A stretch of DNA of 64,000 bases from Vulcanimicrobiota bacterium (GCA_017307785.1 JAFKGI010000020.1:1-64000), one strand, 5' to 3'. Positions 17,148-26,178 are shown, numbered from the stretch's first letter. Numbers and translations: made by a program. The notes: a model not told the origin generated them from the sequence alone.

Positions 17148-17807
17148 ATGTTTCAAGCGGTTATCCTCGATTTTGACGGCACCCTACTCGACACCGAACA
17201 GCACAACTTCCGCTGCTGGCAGCTCACCGCCCAGGACGTGGGCATCGAGCTGACCGAGGACTTCTACCGCAGCCTGGTCGGCCTCACCTTAGAAGACAGC
17301 AACCAGCTGCTGCGCGCTCAATACGGCCAGGAAACTCCCCTCGACCAGTGGCGCGCTCTGCGCCGCACCAAATTCTACCAACTCTGGGACGAAGGCCAGG
17401 GCCCCGGCTGGAAAGCCGGCCTGGAACAGCTCCTTCCCTATCTCAACGAACGCGACTTCAAGAAAGCCATCGCCAGCTCCAGCCTCAAAGCCGAGCTCAA
17501 CAACAAGCTTCAACGCGCCCAGCTGTTCGAGCATTTCCCCATCTGCGTGGGCGGCGACGAAGTAGCCGCCGGCAAACCCCAGCCCGACGTCTTCCTGGAA
17601 GCCGCCCGCCAACTCGAAATCGAACCCGGACACTGCCTGGCCGTGGAAGACTCGATCATGGGCGTCATCGCCGCTCGCGCCGCCGGCATGCAGGTGGTCT
17701 TCATCCCCGACATGATTCCCCCAGACGAACGCGTGCGCCGCGACTGCCTGGCCGTTCTGCCCAGCCTGGCGGAAGTCATCGGCATCCTGGAGTCAAGGGA
17801 AGGGTAA
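17148..17807 (+). CDS. HAD-superfamily hydrolase (beta-phosphoglucomutase-like)
   Basis: A 219-residue cytosolic phosphatase or mutase of HAD subfamily IA. Motif I is LDFDGTLLDTE (nucleophile Asp8), motif II SSSLKAEL, motif III GKPQPDVFLEA and motif IV VEDSIMGVIAARAAG. An alpha-helical cap follows motif I. The DGTLLDTE and ALRRTKFYQL pattern fits beta-phosphoglucomutase-like or 2-deoxyglucose-6-phosphatase-like enzymes, and the substrate is unknown. Its end overlaps the convergent large AsmA-like gene by 15 nt. Confidence 0.9.
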   Translation: MFQAVILDFDGTLLDTEQHNFRCWQLTAQDVGIELTEDFYRSLVGLTLEDSNQLLRAQYGQETPLDQWRALRRTKFYQLWDEGQGPGWKAGLEQLLPYLNERDFKKAIASSSLKAELNNKLQRAQLFEHFPICVGGDEVAAGKPQPDVFLEAARQLEIEPGHCLAVEDSIMGVIAARAAGMQVVFIPDMIPPDERVRRDCLAVLPSLAEVIGILESREG

Positions 17808-20800
17808 GCGCAGCTGCGGCGCCGCCCATAGCGGCGACACCGAAGGATTGTCCAACGTCCCGCCCAGCTTCACCCCGCGCAAGCGAATCGCCCCTAAAAT
17901 TCCGGCCGCCGGCAAAACCTGCTTCAACCCGGCCGGCACCTCCGCCAACCGCGAAATCTCCATCGGCTGCGCCAGCTCCAGCTGCCCGTCCAACCCCGGA
18001 TCGGCCTTCAACTCCAGCTGCCCGTTGCCCAAACCCACACCACGATAGAGCATATCGCGCACCTGCCCGCCATACTGCAAACCGACCTGCTGCTGCTGAG
18101 CCGTCAACCCGAAGTCCCCATACAAACGGGCAGCTAAATCCGGCGGAGCCTGCCCGCCGCTCAACAGCGCCAGATCCGCCAGAGACTGTCCCTCCAAACG
18201 ACCACGCAGCTCCATGCGATTGGTGGCCGGCCACATGCGCCCGTAAGCGTTCAGAGGCGGATTCAGGCCCAGCTGGACCTTCGAAAGCAACCAGGAGTTC
18301 CCGTCCCCTTTCCCCTCCACGGTCACATCCGGAAAGGCTTTGCCCCGCCAACTCCCCCCACGCAGCTTCAACCCACCCTGCTGATTCGACGGTTGACCAT
18401 CGCACTGGAAACTCAACTGCCCCTGCAAGCCCGGATAGCGCTGCTGCAGCAAACCCACGCCCGCCGCCTCAAAACCGCTGCCCTCCACATGCAACTTGTC
18501 CTGAAAAGCCAACGTCAGCTTGCCCTGGCCAAACTTCTGTCCGCTCACCGCCAGGTTGCGCAACTCGCCGTCGAACACCAGCCCCGACCCGTAGGTGAAC
18601 TTGCCAAAAGCCTGCCCCTGCAAAGGCAGCTTCCCGGCCGTAATCGCCTCCAGCGACTGCCCCTGCAACTCGCCCGACAGCTGCGTCAGCAGCCCGATCT
18701 GCCCGCGCAGCACCAGCGGCGGATTGACCTGCCAACTCAGCTGCGCATCACTTAACCCGGTCGCCCCCACCGTGCCTTTCAGGGAAGCATCCGGCACCAC
18801 CCGGTCATTCAAAAATACGTCCTGCAAAGTCGCCGATAGGGCCGGAGCTGACGAACCTTTCTTCACCAGCTCGGCCGTCAAACGCCCCTTGAGAGCCGGC
18901 AGTTTGGCCGCCAGCGCATCCACCTGCTGGACCAGAATCGGACCCACCGTCAGATGGCTTTCCTCTCCCTGATGGGAAGCGTGCACGGTCAGGTCTCCCA
19001 GCATCGAACCCAAGACCTTTAGGCCCAGCGCCTGCCCGCTCACCTCCACCACCGGCCCCGTCCAAGGTCCCTGGGCGCGCCATTGCCCCTGCAAAGAACC
19101 GCTGGTTCCAGGCGGCAACCCGGGAAGACCGGCCAGCTTGAAGCCCGCCAACTTGCCCTGCAGCGCCAGCGTCTTTTTCTTCGAATCCACCCAGCCGTTC
19201 AGACTCACCCCGCCAAACTCACCCTCGACCTGACTGGCCCCGGCCGGATCCCACTGCAGCGCCACCCGTGCCTTGCCCAATTTGAGACCGGCCACATTCA
19301 AAGCCGGGGCCGTCAAAGAAACCTGGGGCCGCGATTTGCCCTCTTGCCAATCCACCTGAGCCTGCACTTTGCCCACCTGAGGCACCGTCAGCGCGGGGTT
19401 GCTCAGGCGCACCTCGGCCTTCTTTCCCGTCGCCTTCCGCGCCGTGACCTTCCAGTTCCCCAGGTCCTGCTCGCCCTGCTTCAGCTGCTGAACCTCACCG
19501 CTAAACTCGGCCCCGGCCAGCGACGCCTGCAGTCGCCCGGAAGCCTTGCCCGAGACTCCGCTGACCTTGGATCCTACCGCCGCGGCCAGAGTGGTCAGCG
19601 ACTGAGCCTTCAATTGCCCGCTTACCTTCCAACTGCTCGGCGTCCAACCCCCGGTCGCTTCCAAGGGCAACCGAAATCCAGACAGGGCCACTTCCAGCCC
19701 TTCCGACTTCCAGCCCGAGCGCTCCCCCACCAGCGCCCCCTTGACCTCCGGCAAACGCGTGCCCCGCCAGCTCAGCTGCTGCTTCTCCGCTTCCAGCCGC
19801 AAGCGCGACTTCACCAGCGCCAGCTTCAAATCCAAAGATCCATTCAGATCCGGCTCTTTCACCTTGATCTGAGCCCGCACTACCGGTTCTGCCGGCGCCC
19901 CGCTCAGCACCAGCGGAGAGCCGTTCCAAGTTGCACCGCCGCTCCAACCTTTGCGGTCCAAATCCACCTGCAGCGCCTTCACCTGAGTGCTGGGCCCGCT
20001 CAATAGCGGCATACTCAAGTGCAAATCCCAATTATCGGCTCCCTGACGCACCACTTTGCCGTCCAGTCGCCCCTTCCAGCCGGGCAGGAAACGACTTACT
20101 TCCAACGGCTCGAAGTCGATGCGCAAATCTCCGTTTTTAGCATTCCAGGCCAGTTGACCCGGCCAACTCCCCTGCGGACCCGTCACTCGCCAGCTGACCT
20201 TGGGCAGACCCTCTCTCAGCAAAGTCCCGCGCGCCTGCAAACTCCAGGGAGCAGCTGCCGCTCGCAACTCAAAGTCCGCCTGTTGCCGCTCGGCGCTGCC
20301 GCGCACATCCACGCTCAAATCAGCCTTCTTAGCGGGCGGCCAGGCCAGCGGAAAGGCCGCGCAGACCAGCTGACCCGAGAAGCGGTCCTCCCCCTCGATC
20401 TGCCCGGTCATCTTCCAGTCCCCGCCACGCCAGCGCAGTTGGCCCGGACCCACCTTCCAACCCGCACCAGTAGGCGCAAAGTCCAGTCCGATTTTCTCGA
20501 CCGCGCCCAAACCGGTCAAGACTCCACCCGGCGAGGCCAATCGACCTTTCCGCCCCGGCTGCAAATCCAGCGTCAGTGGCCCGGTGAAAGGAGACGAACG
20601 CAGCTGGGATTCCACGTGCCAGGCACCGTCCACCAGCTGAGCCGTCAGATCTACCTGGTCTTTCTCACCCAGGTTCGGATAAGCGGCACCGGTGGCCACG
20701 GTGGCCAACCGCGCCACCGGAAACTTATCCAGCTTTAAAGTCGTCTTCCCCGAAGCACCGGACGCCTCCACCACTTCCTGATGCGGCCCCTGCAAACCCA

Positions 20801-21362
20801 GCTTCCATTCGCCGGCCCCAACCGGGGGGAAACTCCCCTGCCAGTCCTGGATCTGCCAGGCCACCTGGCCTTTCTCATCCAGCCAGCGCATGTCCAGAGA
20901 CTGCAAAACCAGCGGGAAAGCCCGAGCCTTGGAAGGTCCTTTCGGCTTCCCGGCCAGCAACTTCCAACGCTTGCCGCTCAGCTCCAGGTCAGGCTGCTCC
21001 AACAGCAGTCGCTGCAGCACAAAATCCCCGTGCAAGGCCCGATTGCGGTCAAAGTCCAGCTGGGCCCGGTCCATCTTCAGAAACGGCTTCTGCTCCGGAT
21101 CGAGCAGTTCGACCTTATCCAGCACCAGGCGCCCATCCCAGCTCAGATGAAACCCCTGGTAATGAATGGGATAGCCCAGGCTTTTTTCCAGCTCTCCCTG
21201 GAGCAAATGAGCCGGAATCTGGCGCTGCAAAGCCCAACGCAGCCCGACCAGGCTTAAGAGGCCCAGTCCAGCGGTGCCCAGCAGGGCCTTGTGCAGCCCT
21301 TTAATAGCCCAGCGCCGTCCCGCCCGTCCGGCGCGGGTCGGCCCCTCCCTCGAAATCACCAT
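17793..21362 (-). CDS. Large AsmA/TamB-like envelope protein
   Basis: A 1189-residue protein with a basic N-terminus, one membrane anchor (about 27-45), and a long run of beta-strand repeats. Early residues match the AsmA/TamB start (LEKSLGYPIHYQGFHLSWDG ... VLDKVELLDP). The end has the AsmA_2-like GVKLGGTLDNPSVSP. Proteins of this type form beta-taco bridges across the periplasm and move phospholipids, or help outer-membrane assembly, which implies a diderm cell. The ATG at 21362 lies 62 nt inside the preceding ggt gene, so the two are probably coupled. No TamB-type DUF490 end is obvious. Confidence 0.78.
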   Translation of the reverse strand: MVISREGPTRAGRAGRRWAIKGLHKALLGTAGLGLLSLVGLRWALQRQIPAHLLQGELEKSLGYPIHYQGFHLSWDGRLVLDKVELLDPEQKPFLKMDRAQLDFDRNRALHGDFVLQRLLLEQPDLELSGKRWKLLAGKPKGPSKARAFPLVLQSLDMRWLDEKGQVAWQIQDWQGSFPPVGAGEWKLGLQGPHQEVVEASGASGKTTLKLDKFPVARLATVATGAAYPNLGEKDQVDLTAQLVDGAWHVESQLRSSPFTGPLTLDLQPGRKGRLASPGGVLTGLGAVEKIGLDFAPTGAGWKVGPGQLRWRGGDWKMTGQIEGEDRFSGQLVCAAFPLAWPPAKKADLSVDVRGSAERQQADFELRAAAAPWSLQARGTLLREGLPKVSWRVTGPQGSWPGQLAWNAKNGDLRIDFEPLEVSRFLPGWKGRLDGKVVRQGADNWDLHLSMPLLSGPSTQVKALQVDLDRKGWSGGATWNGSPLVLSGAPAEPVVRAQIKVKEPDLNGSLDLKLALVKSRLRLEAEKQQLSWRGTRLPEVKGALVGERSGWKSEGLEVALSGFRLPLEATGGWTPSSWKVSGQLKAQSLTTLAAAVGSKVSGVSGKASGRLQASLAGAEFSGEVQQLKQGEQDLGNWKVTARKATGKKAEVRLSNPALTVPQVGKVQAQVDWQEGKSRPQVSLTAPALNVAGLKLGKARVALQWDPAGASQVEGEFGGVSLNGWVDSKKKTLALQGKLAGFKLAGLPGLPPGTSGSLQGQWRAQGPWTGPVVEVSGQALGLKVLGSMLGDLTVHASHQGEESHLTVGPILVQQVDALAAKLPALKGRLTAELVKKGSSAPALSATLQDVFLNDRVVPDASLKGTVGATGLSDAQLSWQVNPPLVLRGQIGLLTQLSGELQGQSLEAITAGKLPLQGQAFGKFTYGSGLVFDGELRNLAVSGQKFGQGKLTLAFQDKLHVEGSGFEAAGVGLLQQRYPGLQGQLSFQCDGQPSNQQGGLKLRGGSWRGKAFPDVTVEGKGDGNSWLLSKVQLGLNPPLNAYGRMWPATNRMELRGRLEGQSLADLALLSGGQAPPDLAARLYGDFGLTAQQQQVGLQYGGQVRDMLYRGVGLGNGQLELKADPGLDGQLELAQPMEISRLAEVPAGLKQVLPAAGILGAIRLRGVKLGGTLDNPSVSPLWAAPQLRLPFP

Positions 21363-23010
21363 TGGGCAAGCGCCGCACCAACATGGTATGACCCACCGAA
21401 TCGGCCCGCACCATATTGTGCCCCCACGACTTGAGCATGGTCAGCGTATCCGGACTCAGTCCCTGCTCATACTTCACTTCATCAGGATACCACTGATGAT
21501 GAATGCGCGTTTCGCAGACGGCGCTCTGGGCGTTCTGATCAAAGTCGACGATGCCCAGAATCACCTGCAAGACGGTGGTGATAATGGTGGAACCGCCCGG
21601 CGAACCCAGGGCCGCCACAAACTGGCCTTCGTGCTGCACAATGGTGGGGGTCATCGAGGAAAGCGGCCGCTTGCCGGGCTCGATGGCATTGGCCTTTCCG
21701 CCCAGCAGTCCGAATCCATTCGGCTTGCCAGGCGCCGCCGAAAAGTCGTCCATCTCGTCATTGAGCAGCACTCCCGTGCCTTCGGCCACCAGGCCGCTGC
21801 CATAGGAAAAGTTGAGCGTATAAGTCAGCGAGACGGCCCAGCCCTTTTCATCGGCCACCGAAAAATGGGTAGTCTGGTCGCTTTCGTAACCAGGAATCTG
21901 GGCCGGCCCCACTTGCTGGCTGGTGCGAGCTTTGCGCTCAGGGATTTGCTCGCGAATCTTCTTGGCGTAGTCCTTGGAAATCAGGTAGTCGACGGGAACC
22001 TTCACATAGTCGGGGTCGCCCAACCACTGGCTGCGGTCCGCGTAACATTGACGCAAAGTCTCGATGATGCGGTGCAAATTGATGGCCGAATTCAGGCCAT
22101 CTTCGCGCAGCGGATAGCCCTCCAGCACGTTGAGTGCCTGAATCAAGTGCACCCCACCCGATGAAGGCGGCGGCATGGAAGCGATATCGTAGCCCCGATA
22201 GTTGCCGTGCACCGGTTCCCGCCAGACGGCCTTGTAGTTCTTCAGGTCCTGAACCGTCATCACGCCGCCGTGCACGCGAATCGACTTGGCAATCTTGGCC
22301 GCCACCGGTCCCTCGTAAAAGCCGGCCGCCCCACGCAACTCGATCAGCCCGAGCGTAGCCGCCAGTTCCGGCTGCTTCCACACCGAGTCGGTAGGCAGCG
22401 GAAACCCGCCCGGAAAGAAAATTCGCTTGCTGTCCGGAAAACGGCTCAGACCCGGACGCACCCGCTCCACCTCAGCCGTCAGCCAGGGCGGCACGTGAAA
22501 GCCCGTCTCGGCGATCTTGCGCGCCGGCGCCACCGCCCGCCGCAAATCCCAGCTGCCAAAACGCCGAATGGCCAGGTCCATGCCGGCCACGGTACCAGGT
22601 ACCCCCACGCTCAGTGCTCCGATGGTCGCCTTATCGGCATCGCGGTTGCCCTTGTCGTCCTGCAACATGGTGCGCGTCGACCGCTCCGGCGCCCGCTCGC
22701 GAAAGTCCAGCGCATACACCTTGCCCTCCGGATCGCGGATCATCATGAAACCGCCCCCGCCAATATTGCCCGCCCGCGGCAACGTCACCGCCAGCACGAA
22801 AGCCATGGTCACGGCCGCATCCACCGCATTGCCGCCATCCTTCAGAACCTGCAGCCCGGCCCGCGAAGCCCGCACCTCCGGCGAAGCCACCATTCCGTGC
22901 CGCCCCACCGCCGAAGGAAAACGAAACCGATCCTGCTCCACCGGCGTCGGCGCCGCCCCCGCCACCAGCGGAACCAGCAAAGTCAAGGAAACCACAAACT
23001 TACGCAACAT
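21301..23010 (-). CDS. ggt: Gamma-glutamyltransferase (gamma-glutamyltranspeptidase), exported
   Basis: A 569-residue N-terminal nucleophile hydrolase that removes gamma-glutamyl groups from glutathione and related compounds in the periplasm. A signal peptide (MLRKFVVSLTLLVPLVAGAA) is followed by DGGNAVDAAVTMAF and GNIGGGGFMMIRD. The autocleavage and catalytic site is DQTTHFSVAD, with Thr380 as the likely nucleophile. SPGGSTIITT completes the active site. The length fits the family. The frame is open upstream through repeat array B, but the ATG at 23010 is right for the signal peptide. It overlaps the AsmA-like gene. Confidence 0.94.
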   Translation of the reverse strand: MLRKFVVSLTLLVPLVAGAAPTPVEQDRFRFPSAVGRHGMVASPEVRASRAGLQVLKDGGNAVDAAVTMAFVLAVTLPRAGNIGGGGFMMIRDPEGKVYALDFRERAPERSTRTMLQDDKGNRDADKATIGALSVGVPGTVAGMDLAIRRFGSWDLRRAVAPARKIAETGFHVPPWLTAEVERVRPGLSRFPDSKRIFFPGGFPLPTDSVWKQPELAATLGLIELRGAAGFYEGPVAAKIAKSIRVHGGVMTVQDLKNYKAVWREPVHGNYRGYDIASMPPPSSGGVHLIQALNVLEGYPLREDGLNSAINLHRIIETLRQCYADRSQWLGDPDYVKVPVDYLISKDYAKKIREQIPERKARTSQQVGPAQIPGYESDQTTHFSVADEKGWAVSLTYTLNFSYGSGLVAEGTGVLLNDEMDDFSAAPGKPNGFGLLGGKANAIEPGKRPLSSMTPTIVQHEGQFVAALGSPGGSTIITTVLQVILGIVDFDQNAQSAVCETRIHHQWYPDEVKYEQGLSPDTLTMLKSWGHNMVRADSVGHTMLVRRLPNGDFEGGADPRRTGGTALGY

Positions 23011-23042
23011 CCACAAGCCGTTCCACCCCCCGCCAACCCTCC

Positions 23043-23490
23043 CTCCCCAGCCGGGCACCCACGCAACTGCCCGCCCCCAGACGAGGCAAAACCCCCTCTC
23101 CAGCCGGGCACCACGCAACTGCTGCCCGCCTCCAGACGAGGCAAACCACCCTTTCCAGCCGGGCACCACCGACTGCCCGCCCCAGACGAGGCAAAACCCC
23201 CTCTCCAGCCGGGCACCACGCAACTGCCCGCCTCCAGACGAGGCAAACCACCCTTTCCAGCCGGGCACCACCGACTGCCCGCCCCAGACGAGGCAAAACA
23301 TCCGCCCCAGACGGGCACCACGCAACTGCCCGCCCCCAGCCGAGGCAAAACATCCGCCCCAGCCGCGCACCCACCGCCTGCCCGCCTCCAGCCGAGGCAA
23401 AACAACCGCCCCAGCCGGGCACCACCGCCTGCCCGCCCCCAGCCGAGGCAAAACCCCCTCCCCAGCCGGGCCCCCAGACGAGGCAAACCG
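23043..23490 (+). repeat. Array B: nine palindromic repeat units
   Basis: About nine units of the same family lie between the ggt start and the end of the XRE-nuclease gene. They have the same plus-strand orientation as the other arrays (GAGGCAAAAC reads on the plus strand). The units form a higher-order dimer: an alternating pair ending CACGCAACTG and CACCGACTG is repeated twice between about 23109 and 23300. This shows duplication by unequal exchange or slippage. Arms CGGGCA/TGCCCG are kept and loops vary. Confidence 0.9.
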
Positions 23491-23493
23491 GCA

Positions 23494-24269
23494 TCAGGCC
23501 GCCAGCAGAGCCCGGCCCGCTCGCTCCAGCAGCAGCGAAAAAGTCTTCCCCTCCCTGATCTCCTCCCCACTGATCCTTACTTCCGGCAGACCGATCTTGG
23601 CCATCCTGTAGACATCGCTCCGATAATTGTGCCCGTCCCCATCAAACTCCAGAACGAGCCAGTAGCGTTGCCGCCCGCATCGGAAAAACACCAGACCGTC
23701 CACGCGATAACAATGGCGATCATCAACGCGAAGACAGACTTGCGGCCAGATCATCACGTCGACTTCCCCCTTGCTGTAGCAAAGCCCCGGCAGAACCCTT
23801 GCGCCCAGCAGACGGTTCTGGCGGTCCACCACCGGGTGCAGGTCAAAACCCCACTGATGCGGGTTGCCCAGGAACGGCTTCGCTCCGGCCGCGGCGCACT
23901 GACACCAGGCCCGGCACTCACAGGCGGAGTCTGCCGGCAAAAACTCGCGCATCCACTCCCAAGCATCGCGAGCCAGGGGGAAGTCTTGCCCCAACTCTCC
24001 CAGGCAACATTCCAAGGCACCGGATTCACCGCATCCAGAACGAAGGGGCATAGTCCAGCGATTCTGCGAATCTCGCTCGGCTCGACGAGCAGCCTGGCCT
24101 CCAGCACCGGCACTTGATAGTAGTCGCGCAGCAATTTAGTCTGCTCCGGTGAGGCCAGAAGCTGACCAGCTTCCAGCCGCTGCAAAACCGCCCGCGAAAT
24201 ATGACTCTCGCTGGAGGCGGCAATTTGTGATTTGTTCCGCTTTTCGCGGGCTCGTAGTAAGTAACTCAT
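23494..24269 (-). pseudogene. XRE-HTH/nuclease-like fusion gene split by a one-base frameshift
   Basis: Two overlapping frames together look like one protein. The first (from ATG 24269) has an HTH: REKRNKSQIAASSESHISRA then LQRLEAGQLLASPEQ. The second (to 23494) ends in a PD-(D/E)xK-like or DUF559-like segment, with RVDGLVFF, VLEFDGDGH and RISGEEI. Frame one stops making sense and frame two starts to do so at a run of five C on the coding strand (five G at 23976-23980). A sixth C would join them into about 258 residues (SWGKTSP to LARDAWEWM). The cause may be a sequencing error, a decayed gene or an on/off switch by slippage. The gene lies between repeat arrays B and C. The nuclease assignment is tentative. 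Confidence 0.65.
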
Positions 24270-24275
24270 AGACCC

Positions 24276-24310
24276 ACCCTAGCGGTCCGCTCTCTACGAA
24301 AGTACTACCA
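24276..24310 (-). promoter_or_regulatory. Promoter with shared 17-bp element, leaderless
   Basis: On the minus strand TGGTAGTACTTTCGTAG (24310-24294) is identical to the element upstream of the 7.5-kb XRE gene. TACTTT is separated by 17 bp from TAGGGT (24281-24276), which lies exactly 6 nt before the ATG at 24269. This predicts a leaderless transcript, possibly autoregulated by the HTH protein it encodes. Confidence 0.6.
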
Positions 24311-24340
24311 GACGCCCGCACCTGTGAACATTTCGTACAT

Positions 24341-24538
24341 CCCCCCAACCGGGCACCACGCAACTGTCCGCCTCCAGCCGAGGCAAAACACCCGCCCCAG
24401 ACGGGCACCACCGCCTGCCCGCCCCAGCCGAGGCAAAACACCCTCTCCAGCCGGGCACCACCGCCTGCCCGCCCCAGCCGAGGCAAAACACCCTCTCCAG
24501 CCGGGCACCACCGCCTGCCCGCCCCCAGACGAGGCAAC
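24341..24538 (+). repeat. Array C: four palindromic repeat units
   Basis: About four units lie between the divergent XRE-nuclease promoter and the sigma-fragment gene. Two successive units are identical over 50 bp. The orientation is the same as in arrays A and B. With B, this array brackets the XRE-nuclease gene. The remaining bases 24270-24340 hold the promoter described separately. Confidence 0.9.
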
Positions 24539-24581
24539 CTCGAGCCCAAGGAGCCGCCAGAGTGCGACCGAATTCCTCAAG

Positions 24582-25025
24582 ATGCAAGACAGAGAACAGG
24601 TTCGCAGGGACCTGCGGCGCCAACTCGGCCGGGAACCTGAAATCCAGGAACTTGCGCGGGCTCTCTATCCCGAGGCGGCATGGCAACCCTCCTACGAGCC
24701 AGCAATGACAGAACTCCCAGACTCTACCCTCGCGCTCCAACAGAAGATGGACGAAGTGATGCAGAATCTCGACGCCCGCCAGCGCGCCATTCTCAGGTTC
24801 CGTTTCGGCCTGACCGACGGCCGCCCACAGACGCTCGAGGAAGTCGCCGAGTATTTCAGCATTTCTCGTGACGAAGTACGCCGGATCGAGGCGAGAGCAC
24901 TGCGCAAACTCCGCCACCCGAAAGGCCTGGCTGGCCCTAACCCTCGAGCAGCGCCCGCCGCAACCAGTCCAGCGCCGCCTGAGCTGCCCGCGAGCGCACC
25001 AGCTCCCGGTCCCCCAGAAACTTGA
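24582..25025 (+). CDS. Sigma-70 fragment with region 3/4 only
   Basis: A 147-residue protein. Residues 1-35 resemble the start of sigma region 3 (LRRQLGREPEIQELARAL). Residues 65-112 are a full region 4 with the -35-binding HTH: LRFRFGLTDGRPQTLEEVAE, then SRDEVRRIEARALRKLRHP. Regions 1 and 2, which bind core polymerase and the -10 box, are absent. It could be a remnant, a transcription regulator that uses only the region 4 HTH, or an anti-sigma-like decoy. The ATG at 24582 follows repeat array C. The last 30 codons lie antisense to the end of cinA and look unconstrained. Confidence 0.75.
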   Translation: MQDREQVRRDLRRQLGREPEIQELARALYPEAAWQPSYEPAMTELPDSTLALQQKMDEVMQNLDARQRAILRFRFGLTDGRPQTLEEVAEYFSISRDEVRRIEARALRKLRHPKGLAGPNPRAAPAATSPAPPELPASAPAPGPPET

Positions 25026-26178
25026 CCCGCTTCGTCTCCACCCCCTTGGGCCCGGCCAAACCCAGGTACACCGTACCCACCGGGTCCTCCTCGGTCCCGC
25101 CGTCCGGACCCGCATAACCGGTCAACGACAGAGCGTAATCCGCCCCCGTCCGCGAGCGCGCCCCCGCCGCCATAGCCTCGGCCACCGGCCAGCTCACGGC
25201 CGAGTATTGGGCCAGCATCCCCTCCGGCACCCCCAGCAACTCCGACTTCAGCCGCTCCGAATACGTCACGAACGAACCCAGAAAGTATCCACTCGAACCG
25301 GCTACTTCCGTCACCCGCTGAGCCACCAGCCCGCCCGTAATGCTCTCCGCCGTCGCCAGCGTCTTGCCCGCTGCCAGCAGCTGGGCCCCGACCACCTCAG
25401 CCAACGACTGCACCCGCTCGCCATACACGTAAAGCCCCAGCACCTCACGCACGGCCGCCTCCAGAGGCGAAACCTTGAGCAGCCCCTCCTCCGAAGTCGC
25501 CCCACTGGCCAGCAAATGCACCTCCAGATCCAGCGGCGTAAACAACGTCGTCACCGACACCCCCGGATGCTGCCCATACAAAGGAGCCAGCAGCTCGTCC
25601 ATAGCCGACTCTCCCAGCCCGTAAATCTTCAAAGTACGCCGTACCAACACGTTCGAACCAGCCAACGGCCGCAGCCGCTCGGCCACGTGGTTGGAAAACA
25701 TCGGCTTCAACTCACGCGGGGGCCCCGGCAACAATACCAGCACCTTGCCTTCGCGAAAGAACCACTGCCCCGGCGCCGTCCCGTTCGGATTGGCCAGCCA
25801 TTCCCCGCCCTGCAACACCAAAGACTGGCGACGATTGTTCTCGGGAATCGGTCGCCCCAGCCGAGAAAACTTGGCCTGCAAATCCTCCCAGATCGAATCC
25901 ACCGCGTCCAACGGCACGCCCAACGCCTCGGCCGCGCAATCCCGAGTCAAATCATCCTCGGTGGGCCCCAACCCGCCGGTGGAAATCACCACGTCGGCAC
26001 TGGCCAGCGCCTGCCGAAAAGCCAGCGTCAACCGGTCTCGATGGTCCCCAATAATCGACTTGGCCGTCACCTCAAAACCCAGCTCGTTCAGCTGAGCCGT
26101 CAACCACAACGAATTCGTATCCACCCGCTCGGGTGTGAGAAGCTCGCTTCCCACCGCTAAAATCTCTACATTTGGCAT
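24937..26178 (-). CDS. cinA: CinA-like protein (MoaB-like domain plus NMN deamidase)
   Basis: This 413-residue protein has an N-terminal MoaB/CinA domain, with VEILAVGSELLTPERVDTNS, STGGLGPTEDDLT and LPGPPRELKPMF. Its C-terminal PncC-type domain has TLATAESITGGLVAQRVTEV and SLTGYAGPDGGTEEDPVGTV. Bacterial CinA hydrolyses NMN to NaMN (pyridine nucleotide salvage) and ADP-ribose. The length is normal. Its start overlaps the end of the MFS gene by 13 nt, so it is co-transcribed with it, and it converges on the sigma-fragment gene. Confidence 0.93.
   Translation of the reverse strand: MPNVEILAVGSELLTPERVDTNSLWLTAQLNELGFEVTAKSIIGDHRDRLTLAFRQALASADVVISTGGLGPTEDDLTRDCAAEALGVPLDAVDSIWEDLQAKFSRLGRPIPENNRRQSLVLQGGEWLANPNGTAPGQWFFREGKVLVLLPGPPRELKPMFSNHVAERLRPLAGSNVLVRRTLKIYGLGESAMDELLAPLYGQHPGVSVTTLFTPLDLEVHLLASGATSEEGLLKVSPLEAAVREVLGLYVYGERVQSLAEVVGAQLLAAGKTLATAESITGGLVAQRVTEVAGSSGYFLGSFVTYSERLKSELLGVPEGMLAQYSAVSWPVAEAMAAGARSRTGADYALSLTGYAGPDGGTEEDPVGTVYLGLAGPKGVETKRVKFLGDRELVRSRAAQAALDWLRRALLEG

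Noticed and set aside
17348..18598. 416-codon plus-strand frame over the HAD and AsmA-like genes
   Set aside because: It is Pro/Arg-rich and crosses two real genes in another frame.
23043..23490. CRISPR array
   Set aside because: Units are tandem and mostly alike along their whole length. There are no unique spacers of even size and no cas genes nearby.
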